NCBI GenBank assembly: GCA_964011675.1
Contig: CAXGPR010000077.1
Span: 1 to 15,516, forward strand
Direction: 5' to 3'
Source of the DNA: GCA-2693325 sp964011675
GTDB taxonomy: Bacteria; Latescibacterota; UBA2968; UBA8231
Length of the DNA: 15,516 nucleotides
The number at the start of each line of letters is the position of its first letter. Position 1 is the stretch's first letter. Shown here piece by piece: positions 7,574 to 14,656 of this stretch. The translations under genes were made by a program, and so were the position numbers. The notes under the pieces were generated by a model. The model was not told the DNA's origin and made no database searches. It saw only the letters and a list, made by a program, of their open reading frames with translations.

Positions 7574-8386
7574 CTATACGGCTGCGTCTGTCTGCTGCAT
7601 TTTTTCCACAATACGCTCGTAGCGCAGACTTGATTCTATAACCTGTTTTTCGCTCCATGGATCCAGTGATGTGCCTAGTTTCTCTTCCACCTCGGGCAAC
7701 ACGCAGGTGTTGGAAGCCGTTATGTAGGCGCAAACCATTGACCAACGCGGTTGGGTGCTGTGGTTGGGGTGTGAGGCGTGTAGGAGGTTTCCGTGAAAAT
7801 AGAGGACGGAGCCTGGGGTCATTTCACAGTGCACTTCTTCCATTTGCTTGTGTGCCCAACCCACGCGTTCAGGGTCGGCAATAAGTTGTGAACCCGAAGA
7901 TTGGTGCTCCAATCGGCCTAAACGATGCGATCCGCGCAGCACGCGCAGGCAACCGTTTTCGCGAGTGCAGGGATCGAGGGCGAGCATGAGGCTAACAAAG
8001 TCTGGGTAAAAGAACTCTTTATAGTGGTAGCCATAGTCTTGATGCCATTGCCATCCCCCCGTTTGTGGATCTTTGAGCATTTGCAGGTGGTAATAATGAC
8101 GCATGGCATCGCCAAAGAGCTGCTGCATGGGACCGACCATATACTGGCTGCGCGCGTAAGCGCTGTAAACGTCGTCTTCTAGTTGGTCGCGATAGACTAA
8201 TCGCGTGCCTACTCCCTCGTCCTCATAGTTCTGGTTAAACTTGGCGTCGGACTGCAACTGTGGGTCGCGCTCGGCAATATGACGCACGCGCTTGACCTGC
8301 TCTGCGGGTACACAGTCTTTGACTATTAAGTAGCCATCGCGGTGAAACTGTTCGATCTGCGCATCATTAAGTGGTTGCAGTGCCAT
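7574..8386 (-). CDS. Phytanoyl-CoA dioxygenase (PhyH) family protein
   Basis: A 270-residue Fe(II)/2-oxoglutarate oxygenase of the PhyH type, normal length. The N-terminus has the family signature FHRDGYLIV (14-22). The iron facial triad is His115 and Asp117 in WHQDYGYH plus His203 in FHGNLLHAS, and Arg214 is the expected 2-oxoglutarate anchor. GCLRVLRGSH (145-154) is the usual turn before the distal half. The enzyme should hydroxylate a small organic substrate, coupled to decarboxylation of 2-oxoglutarate to succinate. The family is expanded in marine and sponge-associated bacteria and rarely acts on phytanoyl-CoA there. Ribosome site GAGGAA lies seven bases before the ATG. It lies 18 bases after the enolase-superfamily gene and before the PHP gene, so it is co-transcribed with them. 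Confidence 0.94.
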   Translation of the reverse strand: MALQPLNDAQIEQFHRDGYLIVKDCVPAEQVKRVRHIAERDPQLQSDAKFNQNYEDEGVGTRLVYRDQLEDDVYSAYARSQYMVGPMQQLFGDAMRHYYHLQMLKDPQTGGWQWHQDYGYHYKEFFYPDFVSLMLALDPCTRENGCLRVLRGSHRLGRLEHQSSGSQLIADPERVGWAHKQMEEVHCEMTPGSVLYFHGNLLHASHPNHSTQPRWSMVCAYITASNTCVLPEVEEKLGTSLDPWSEKQVIESSLRYERIVEKMQQTDAAV

Positions 8387-8404
8387 GGTGTAGTTCCTCG
8401 GAAT

Positions 8405-9658
8405 CTAGCGCGTCGAAATGCGATAGCCAGGACGATCCTTCTTAAATAAGTCTGGGTTGAGACGCACACCTAGACCGGGTCCGCGCGGCACGTCTACGTA
8501 GCCGTTGGCGATTTTCAACTCAGTGTCGATTAGCTCGTGGTAAACCGTTTGGATCTGCGCGCGCACCGTTTCCTGATAGCAGCAGTTGGCAATGGCCGCG
8601 CCGACGTGCAGGCCGGCAAAGAGCGTGAGTGGTCCGGTGCAGTCGTGCATCGAAACGGGAATGTTGTAGGTCTGCGCCAGGTGGGCAATGCGCGCCGTTT
8701 CGGAGATGCCACCAACCCAGGTCGGATCAATCATTACGTAGTCTGCGGCATTTTTTCGCAGCGCTTCGTTATAGTCTGCGCGAGTCAGCAGCATTTCGCT
8801 AGCCGATATGGGCATACCGCTCTGGCGGCGAAAATCGGCCAGCGTGTCGAGGTTGTCCATCTTGAGCACGTCTTCTAGCCACAGCGGTTGCACTTCGCGC
8901 AGCGCGTCGGCGATGCGCAGGGCGGCCGGCAGCTGAAAGTGGGCGTGCCCGTCGACGAAAATATCTAGGTCCATGCCGACTTTGTCGCGTATGTCGCGCA
9001 GCGGCTGTACGGCCTTCTCGATTTCGGCGTGTGGAATCCGCGACGGGCCGTACTGAACGGCGGCCCCGTCAAAGGGCCAGACCTTGAGTCCACTATAGCC
9101 CAGTCCGACCAGCTCTTGGGCCAGTGCGACGGGTTCGTTAAACAGCTTCCACGAGTCGCCTAGTGGTCCGGGGTCACCGACTACACCCATCCCCGGCCAG
9201 CCGAGCCTGCCTTCTTTGCTCGGTCCGTATTTTGGGTTTCCGCAGCTGTTGTAGACGAGAATTTTGTCTCGCACCGGGCCGCCGAGTAGGCGGTATATGG
9301 GTCGGTTACACGCCTGGCCAAGAATATCCCACAGCGCTACGTCAAGCGCAGAGATGGCGCGCAGCTCCGTGCCGCGCACGCCGAAGTTAGCGGCTCGTTC
9401 ATATAGAAAGCGCCAGTGGGATTCGATGGCCAATGCGTCTTCGCCTAGCATGCGGCGGGCCATCCAGTCGTGGATCATGGCCTGCACGGCTTCGGCGCAG
9501 TAGTACGTCTCGCCGTGCCCGATGAGGCCATCCTCTGTGTGAATGCGCACCAGCAGCAGACCGGGAAAGAGATCCCGAGGTTGAACCGTTTCAATGGCGG
9601 TGATCACCACGCTGTCGTCGTCGAGCGGCGTAGGGGGCAGATAGGGTTTGGCCGTCAT
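8405..9658 (-). CDS. Enolase-superfamily acid-sugar dehydratase, mannonate-dehydratase-like
   Basis: A 417-residue member of the enolase superfamily with capping domain (residues 17-140) and C-terminal barrel. Metal ligands are Asp236, Glu262 and Glu288, spaced 26 and 26. The barrel strand reads DGH (236-238), and the later His338 lies in MHDCTGP. Asp-x-His on the third strand and a lone His late in the barrel are the arrangement of the ManD/GalD dehydratase branch, not the Lys-x-Lys arrangement of mandelate racemase; GLKVWPF (190-196) fits too. Spacing 26, 26 and 50 equals that remembered for ManD. Likely reaction: dehydration of an aldonate or similar acid to a 2-keto-3-deoxy product. Substrate unknown. 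It lies 15 bases after the FAD oxidoreductase and 18 before the PhyH gene, in the four-gene unit. Confidence 0.93.
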   Translation of the reverse strand: MTAKPYLPPTPLDDDSVVITAIETVQPRDLFPGLLLVRIHTEDGLIGHGETYYCAEAVQAMIHDWMARRMLGEDALAIESHWRFLYERAANFGVRGTELRAISALDVALWDILGQACNRPIYRLLGGPVRDKILVYNSCGNPKYGPSKEGRLGWPGMGVVGDPGPLGDSWKLFNEPVALAQELVGLGYSGLKVWPFDGAAVQYGPSRIPHAEIEKAVQPLRDIRDKVGMDLDIFVDGHAHFQLPAALRIADALREVQPLWLEDVLKMDNLDTLADFRRQSGMPISASEMLLTRADYNEALRKNAADYVMIDPTWVGGISETARIAHLAQTYNIPVSMHDCTGPLTLFAGLHVGAAIANCCYQETVRAQIQTVYHELIDTELKIANGYVDVPRGPGLGVRLNPDLFKKDRPGYRISTR

Positions 9659-9673
9659 TATTGGGTTTCTCTC

Positions 9674-10867
9674 TTAAGCTTGTTGGGATAGGCGTTCACT
9701 TTGCTGGAGCGAACGCAGGAGACAGTCTTCGATGGACAGGCCACCAAAGTAGTTGCCCGTCAGTTGCACGTTGGCCTGCTCGGCGAGGCAATCGGTTGTG
9801 GCCACCCACTTGTCATGTCCCAGGCGAGGCGAGGGCACGACGTTGGTCTTTTCGCCGATGCAGATGAGATCCTGTGGGGCTATTTGTAGCGCGGCACAAA
9901 TGCGCGCTAATCGATCTTCGCGCGGCAGGGCGCCGGCTGAAAAATGGAAGGTGAAGCCGCGGTATTCCTCGTGCGGCACGACGTCGCGCGAAACGATGGA
10001 AAAGAGTGCCTCGTCGCGCGGGATCGCTCCGCCAAAAGGATCTAAAGAAACGCTCTCACGCTTAACAGCTACACCGATTGAATCGACTGTTGCAACGGAT
10101 AGGGTTTCCAAATGCTGTGCCAGATCGGGCGCTAGGTCGGCCAGCAGGCGCGCTGCGACCGACGATGGGGTAGCCAGCGCCAATTTACGAGATGCATAGG
10201 TTGTCCCGTCGGCGGTTTCCACTATCCAAGTATCCCCTTCTCGGCGTAGGGTCTGAGTGGGTTGGCCACCGACGTAGTGGATGGCAGGATTGGCTACAAT
10301 GGCGTGGGCGACCGACTGCAGGCCGTCCTGCAGAGTAAAGCTCTTGGCAACGGTCTTATTGCGCTCCCGCTTCTTAAATAGAATATCGGCGGGAAACTCG
10401 TCGGCTTTTTGCGAGGGGACGGCGCTGAAAACGGCTGAGAAAGTACGCTCGAAGTTGCCTTTTCCGACAAGGCGACCGTAGTAGTCGCGGACTGTCTGCC
10501 CTGCCTTCCTCAAAAACAAGATCTTGGGGGCAGAGATGAGAAGTTCAAACAGATTGATTTGCGAGACGATGGAAACGAGCTTGTCGTCGACGAGCATTTT
10601 GAACGGTGCTTTTACCCGCGGCTGTATGGAACTCATCAGCTCGTAGTCTTCCAGTAGCTCGATAAAGCGTCCATACGAATTGTAGCAGGTGTGCGCGCCT
10701 AGTTCAAAAAAGAAGTCGCTCCCGTCGGGTGCGTTTGAACAGAACGTGCCGCCGGGCTGTGTCTCTTTTTCTAACAGCGCGACAGAGCGATCGGCACGCG
10801 CGCAGTAGTGGGCAAGACTCAAGCCGCTGATGCCGCCGCCGACAAGGGTTATATCATACAGTTTCAT
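9674..10867 (-). CDS. FAD-dependent oxidoreductase, protoporphyrinogen-oxidase/amine-oxidase-like
   Basis: A 397-residue flavoprotein. The N-terminus has the FAD-binding loop VGGGISGLS (9-17), and Glu33 at the end of the second strand binds the ribose. PGGTFCS follows at 38-44. The C-terminus reads LTGNYFGGLSIEDC (369-382), the second FAD contact typical of the amine oxidase / protoporphyrinogen oxidase (HemY-like) fold. Length is shorter than classical HemY (about 450-470), and no haem-biosynthesis gene is nearby, so a catabolic role is at least as likely as haem synthesis. It would oxidise an amine, porphyrinogen-like or carbon-carbon substrate and pass electrons to oxygen or a quinone. First gene of the four-gene unit, with a 15-base gap to the next gene. 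Ribosome site weak (ACGGAAAA). Confidence 0.87.
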   Translation of the reverse strand: MKLYDITLVGGGISGLSLAHYCARADRSVALLEKETQPGGTFCSNAPDGSDFFFELGAHTCYNSYGRFIELLEDYELMSSIQPRVKAPFKMLVDDKLVSIVSQINLFELLISAPKILFLRKAGQTVRDYYGRLVGKGNFERTFSAVFSAVPSQKADEFPADILFKKRERNKTVAKSFTLQDGLQSVAHAIVANPAIHYVGGQPTQTLRREGDTWIVETADGTTYASRKLALATPSSVAARLLADLAPDLAQHLETLSVATVDSIGVAVKRESVSLDPFGGAIPRDEALFSIVSRDVVPHEEYRGFTFHFSAGALPREDRLARICAALQIAPQDLICIGEKTNVVPSPRLGHDKWVATTDCLAEQANVQLTGNYFGGLSIEDCLLRSLQQSERLSQQA

Positions 10868-11002
10868 AAAGGTTTTCCGTACGGATTATTCGTGCATTAG
10901 AGTACGTCTTTTGTCGCATTCGATCAATGTAGAAGGTATTAGAAACGCGTCTCTGCGCACGTCATCTTACTTATGCATTTGCAATGGTCAGAGGAGAGGT
11001 TT

Positions 11003-11465
11003 ATGAGCCGCTACATAGCTGCGATAGATCAGGGTACAACCAGCACGCATTGCATGCTTTCTGACCGACGGGGAGAAGTCGCTGCTGCCCGCCAGCTGCA
11101 GTATCAACAGATCTTACCGCGGCAGGTTTGGGTCGAGCACTATCCAATAGAACTGTGGCATCGAACGCAGGAGGTTGTGGTAGGTGTGCGCTACAGTGTG
11201 CGCGGATCGCGCTGGTGTGGAATAGTCGTACGGGCCGTCTCCATCATAACGCCATCGTTTGGCAGGATACGCGCGCGGATGCGCTGGGCGAAAACGGGGT
11301 TCAAGATCGCTTTCGCACACAGACATGTCTGCCGTTGACGAACTGCGTTTCAACTGGTTAGCCTATCACAGCTGGAATCTGAATATGGCCGCCTGCGTGC
11401 GTTCAGTGCACATTGCTCAGGGGAAAAAGGCCGTCGAGCGGAGTTTGGTCTGGGTGGATAGATGA
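11003..11465 (+). pseudogene. glpK: Decayed glycerol kinase gene, three frames, middle missing
   Basis: The first 59 or so codons from ATG 11003 read as a good glycerol kinase N-terminus, with AIDQGTTST (ATP loop) and WVEHYPIELWHRTQEVV. After about 11179 homology moves to the next frame (roughly 11205-11361), with ALVWNSRTG and NAIVWQDTRADAL, then stops at TAG 11359. A third frame carries GKKAVERSLVWVD just before the TGA at 11463, which resembles the extreme C-terminus of glycerol kinase. About 460 bases remain of a usual 1500, so the region between roughly residues 150 and 490 is gone. The start still has an excellent ribosome site (GAGGAGAGG, three bases before the ATG). Two frameshifts plus internal loss mean no active enzyme. 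Only 17 bases separate it from the GH4 gene on the other strand. Confidence 0.85.
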
Positions 11466-11482
11466 GTGTAAAGCTTGTATAC

Positions 11483-13045
11483 CTAGTGGCGTGCGCCCTT
11501 CTTCCCAGTCAGCTCGCCCTTGTCTGCAGCATCAGCATTCTTCCGCGCGGACGCCGCGTTGCGCTTCATCTCTGTCACGCTTTTTGTCTTGATGCGCGCC
11601 GCACCTTTAGTGCTCTTGGTGCCCAGACGCTTAGCGCCTGCGAGGCGCCTTTTGGCGGCAGTGACTTCCCGTTTGTACTGCGGTAGCCAGGGTGCCTGAG
11701 CGACGAGCATTTCGTCGACCATCTGCCATATCTCCGGTGGATTACACACGGCGCCAACCAGCGGATCCATCATGAAGGCCTGGCGCAGTAGATTGATGTC
11801 GCCGTGCACGGCGGCCTCGGTTGCTAAACCCTGCACGGCAATGGACGTATTGCACACAGCTGCACAGCCGCGCGGCAGTTTGTCTAGCTGTGAGATGTTG
11901 ATGCCGTTCTTGTCCACGTAACCCGGAACTTCGACGATGGCTTCAGCGGGCAAATTGGGCACGATGCCGTCATTACGCACATTAAAATGACCGCGGTAGG
12001 TGCGTCCCGTTTCCAGCGCTTCGATAATCCACGAACCGTGTTCGTCCGAGCGCGTATCATAGGAAAATACGGGCGGATCGGCTTTCATCCAGTTGGGGAA
12101 GTCCGTTTCAAACCAGTTGCGTCCCTCCGTGCAGACGCGCAGGTAGCCTCCCGTCTCACCGTCGATCCAGCTGCGGTTGAGATCGATCCAGCTGCGAATT
12201 TCACGCGGCCTTTTGCGGTACCAAGGAACGTATTCGGACAAGTGGCCGTTGGATTCGGTGCTGTAGTAGCCAAATCGGCGGAGCATGTCGATGCGCACCT
12301 TCTCGGTTTTCTTGAATACGGGGTGTTGTTCAAACCCCTCGAGCAACCGGTCGGTCCAGTCTGCGCCCTCATACAGCACGCTTACATACCAGGTCTGGTG
12401 ATTGATACCGGAGGCGACGATGTCTACATCTTGTTTTGTCACCTGCTTATAGTTTTTCGCACCTGGCTTTTTGCCTTTGTTGACCAGCAGTTCGATTACC
12501 TGACAGATTTGGCTATGTCCGCCCTGCACACCGTGGCACAAACCCACCGTGCGTACGCCGCCGTACTCTAATGCAGCCCAAGTGTTCATCACCATCGGGT
12601 TGGCGTAGTTAAGAAAGAGCGCATCGTCAGCAGCTACTTCTCGAATGTCTTTGCAGAAAGCCAACACCTGTGGAATGTTGCGCTGGCCGTACATAATGCC
12701 CCCGGCGCACAGCGTGTCGCCAACGCATTGGTCGACGCCGTATTTAAGCGGGATATCTACGTCGAGTGCAAAGGCATCAAGTCCGCCAATGCGCGTGGTA
12801 TTGAGCACGTAATCGGCTCCGTCTAAAGCGCGCCGCCGCTGCGTGCTCGTTCTGAGCTTAGCGGGTAGTCCGTTGGCTTCAATGTCGCGCTTGGCCAGCT
12901 GCGCAATCATTTCGAGGTTGTGCTTGTTGATATCGTGGAAGGCAAATTCGCTGTCTGCTAGCTCTGGCACAGAGAGGATATCGCGCATGAGACGACGGGT
13001 AAAGCCAATGCTGCCCGCGCCGATAACGGCTATTTTAATAGGCAT
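11483..13045 (-). CDS. GH4 glycosidase, alpha-galactosidase MelA-like, with basic C-terminal tail
   Basis: A 520-residue GH4 enzyme. The NAD site is GAGSIGFTRRL (9-19) with acidic D38 downstream. The metal-binding Cys170 and following His171 lie in GLCHGVQG, LNYANPM at 145-151 marks the substrate asparagine, and His216 is in SGINHQTWY. GYYSTESNGH and NVRNDG agree with E. coli MelA from memory. GH4 enzymes use NAD and a divalent metal to oxidise C3 transiently while cleaving the glycosidic bond. Alpha-galactosidase is most likely, alpha-glucuronidase possible. The core ends near residue 456 (WLPQ), matching MelA (451). The last 64 residues are an added lysine/arginine/alanine-rich tail with about 20 basic residues. 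Start ATG 13045 has AAGGA about eleven bases upstream. Cytoplasmic. It follows a carbonic-anhydrase remnant on the same strand. Confidence 0.94.
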   Translation of the reverse strand: MPIKIAVIGAGSIGFTRRLMRDILSVPELADSEFAFHDINKHNLEMIAQLAKRDIEANGLPAKLRTSTQRRRALDGADYVLNTTRIGGLDAFALDVDIPLKYGVDQCVGDTLCAGGIMYGQRNIPQVLAFCKDIREVAADDALFLNYANPMVMNTWAALEYGGVRTVGLCHGVQGGHSQICQVIELLVNKGKKPGAKNYKQVTKQDVDIVASGINHQTWYVSVLYEGADWTDRLLEGFEQHPVFKKTEKVRIDMLRRFGYYSTESNGHLSEYVPWYRKRPREIRSWIDLNRSWIDGETGGYLRVCTEGRNWFETDFPNWMKADPPVFSYDTRSDEHGSWIIEALETGRTYRGHFNVRNDGIVPNLPAEAIVEVPGYVDKNGINISQLDKLPRGCAAVCNTSIAVQGLATEAAVHGDINLLRQAFMMDPLVGAVCNPPEIWQMVDEMLVAQAPWLPQYKREVTAAKRRLAGAKRLGTKSTKGAARIKTKSVTEMKRNAASARKNADAADKGELTGKKGARH

Positions 13046-13383
13046 GACGAATGAGATCCTTTGCGTTGCGGGGTGATAAGTGTAGTGTCTGGCATAAAAG
13101 CGTTCTCTATTCCATTTTGTCTAAGCCGTCAAGGAAGTCGACCTCGCCCGTTTCAAGCGCGTACTCAGCGCCGATAACGACTAGTCCATCATAGCAAACA
13201 CATTTCCGTTTCAACCGGGTCTGCGCTAAGTTTCTGTGCAGCTGCGCGTTGTATAAGGTATCTTGAGATGTGGACCTTTTGAGAGGGTGTGATTAACAGA
13301 TAGAAATGCCGGGTGTATTAAGTTCGAAATATATGGATCGCTCCCTTTCTCGCTACCCCCCATGCGCGTCTAGTCTAGGCATT
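13046..13383. other. 338-base gap with gene remnant, no intact gene
   Basis: The spacer between the GH4 start and the stop of the mandelate-racemase-like gene has no intact ORF. Its first part holds the carbonic-anhydrase-like fragment. The left-over sequence 13260-13378 shows no recognisable promoter, tRNA or repeat. At 13379-13391 a 13-base palindrome (GCATTT T AAATGC) overlaps the stop codon of the neighbouring gene. Confidence 0.6.
13107..13259 (-). pseudogene. Carbonic anhydrase C-terminal remnant
   Basis: On the minus strand 50 codons read TLYNAQLHRNLAQTR, then KCVCYDGLVVIGAEYALE, TGEVDFLDGLDKME and a TAG stop at 13107-13109. The string DGLVVIGAEY followed by LETGEVDFLDG matches, from memory, the last strands of bacterial beta-carbonic anhydrases, where such a sequence is followed closely by the stop. 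The zinc-binding part (Cys, Asp, His, Cys) is absent and the frame closes 13 codons upstream of ACC (in-frame TAA at 13296-13298), so no complete gene exists. A short free-standing protein is unlikely because no start or ribosome site is present. Confidence 0.45.
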
Positions 13384-14514
13384 TTAAATGCTCAGGTCGC
13401 GCACGACGTATTCGTCTACTTCAATGCCTAGACCGGGTCCTTCTGGTACTTGGATATAGCTATCGCGTTGGTCAAAGGGTTCAGAACACACCTGTTGGCG
13501 AATGGCGCTGGGCGTGCGGTCAAACTCCATTACAGGCTCTTGTTCGTAGGGTTGCGGGTCGCGTGCGGTGGGGCAGGGCGGCAGCGTGGCCGTCACGTGT
13601 AGCGTAGCAGCTATCATAATAGGCGACCCCCATACGTGCGGATTGACTTGGATCCCGTATGCGTTGGCCATACAGCAGATCCGCGCCATTTCTGTGATCC
13701 CGCCACAGTGCATGATGTCCGGCTGGGCTATGTCGTACGCCCGACGCGCCAAGTAGTCTTTAAACTCGAAGCGCGTACGCAGATTCTCCCCGCCGGCAAT
13801 GGCCATCGGTAGTGCGTCTTTAACCTGCAGGTAGGCTTCTATATCCTGTGCGTTGACCGGCTCTTCAAACCACATGAGGTCGAGATCAGCTAGCTTGTGT
13901 CCGATGCGGATGGCAGTTGTAGCGTTATACGCCTCGTTGGCATCGACCATCAGACGCACATCTGGACCGATGGTCTCGCGCAGCGCGCGTACGCGGCGCA
14001 CGTCTTCTTCCACGGTTAGACCGCCCACTTTAGTCTTTATGCCGGTGAACCCCTGTTCTACATAGGAGCGCGCCTCGTCGAGCAACCGGTTGGGAAATTC
14101 ACCTTCCGTGTAGTAGAGACCCGTTGCGTAGACGGCCACGCGATTTCGCACCTTTCCACCAAGCAGCGCGTGCGCGGGTAGGCCGGTGGCTTTACCAGCT
14201 AGATCCCATAGTGCAATGTCGATAGCGCTAAGCGCGCTGCCGGCTAGGCCGACAAAAATATTGGCGTTGTAAAGCGCATGGAACATGCGCTCCCACAGGC
14301 CGGCACGCTGCATGGGATTACCGCCGATAACGAGGGGTGCAAGCAGTTCGTCAATAAGGGACGCGGCGGCGCCTTCTCCCCAGCCGACGAGTCCGTCCTC
14401 CGTGGTGATTTTTACGAGCGTCGTGGCGCGTTGATTAATCCAACCCTGTGACCAGCCAAAAGAGGGCTCTATGTCACAGCGTAGGTCAAAAGTTTCGACA
14501 GATGCAATCTTCAC
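13384..14514 (-). CDS. Mandelate racemase/muconate lactonizing-type acid sugar dehydratase
   Basis: A 376-residue enolase-superfamily enzyme of the classical mandelate-racemase (MR) branch. Key residues are Lys160 and Lys162 (GIKTKVG), metal ligands Asp191, Glu217 and Glu243, the dyad Asp266 and His293 (QPDIMH, NPHVWG), and Glu330 (VMEFD). Apart from the last, each is exactly four lower than its counterpart in Pseudomonas mandelate racemase (Lys164, Lys166, Asp195, Glu221, Glu247, Asp270, His297). Both bases are retained, so it could racemise or dehydrate alpha-hydroxy acids; an acid-sugar dehydratase giving a 2-keto-3-deoxy acid is the usual role. Substrate unknown. The start is GTG at 14514-14512, after GGGAG ten bases upstream; no ATG is nearer. 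Divergent from the third enolase-superfamily gene, with 142 bases between. Confidence 0.94.
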   Translation of the reverse strand: MKIASVETFDLRCDIEPSFGWSQGWINQRATTLVKITTEDGLVGWGEGAAASLIDELLAPLVIGGNPMQRAGLWERMFHALYNANIFVGLAGSALSAIDIALWDLAGKATGLPAHALLGGKVRNRVAVYATGLYYTEGEFPNRLLDEARSYVEQGFTGIKTKVGGLTVEEDVRRVRALRETIGPDVRLMVDANEAYNATTAIRIGHKLADLDLMWFEEPVNAQDIEAYLQVKDALPMAIAGGENLRTRFEFKDYLARRAYDIAQPDIMHCGGITEMARICCMANAYGIQVNPHVWGSPIMIAATLHVTATLPPCPTARDPQPYEQEPVMEFDRTPSAIRQQVCSEPFDQRDSYIQVPEGPGLGIEVDEYVVRDLSI

Positions 14515-14570
14515 GTGTTATGGTCTCCCGAGGTCCATGGGTCCGTGCAATAAGTTGCAGTAGAGTACGC

Positions 14571-14599
14571 TTGACATGGACATGGGGCAAGCATACCGT
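14571..14599 (+). promoter_or_regulatory. Candidate promoter for the right-edge enolase-superfamily gene
   Basis: A perfect -35 box TTGACA (14571-14576) precedes TACCGT (14594-14599) by 17 bases. The -10 box is poor (three of six). An alternative TAAAAT at 14606-14611 fits a -10 box but is 29 bases from the -35. Transcription to the right from here would give a leader of about 50 bases before the ATG at 14657. Uncertain. Confidence 0.25.
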
Positions 14600-14656
14600 G
14601 ATTGCTAAAATGTATCTGGAACTGTAAACGGACGTGCATTGCGAGAGAGGTTTGCG

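Noticed and set aside
10868..11002. Promoter for the four-gene operon (TTGATC at 10922-10927 and TACTCT at 10899-10904, minus strand)
   Set aside because: Seventeen-base spacing is good, but the -10 box matches only three of six positions, so it is not reported as a feature.
11003..11465. Intact short glycerol-kinase-like protein of about 110 residues
   Set aside because: The first frame loses homology after roughly residue 59 and continues into an unrelated arginine-rich translation, so a functional short protein is unlikely.
11987..12571. 194-codon plus-strand reading frame inside the GH4 gene
   Set aside because: It lies wholly antisense to a well-matched GH4 coding region and its translation shows no recognisable family or ribosome site.
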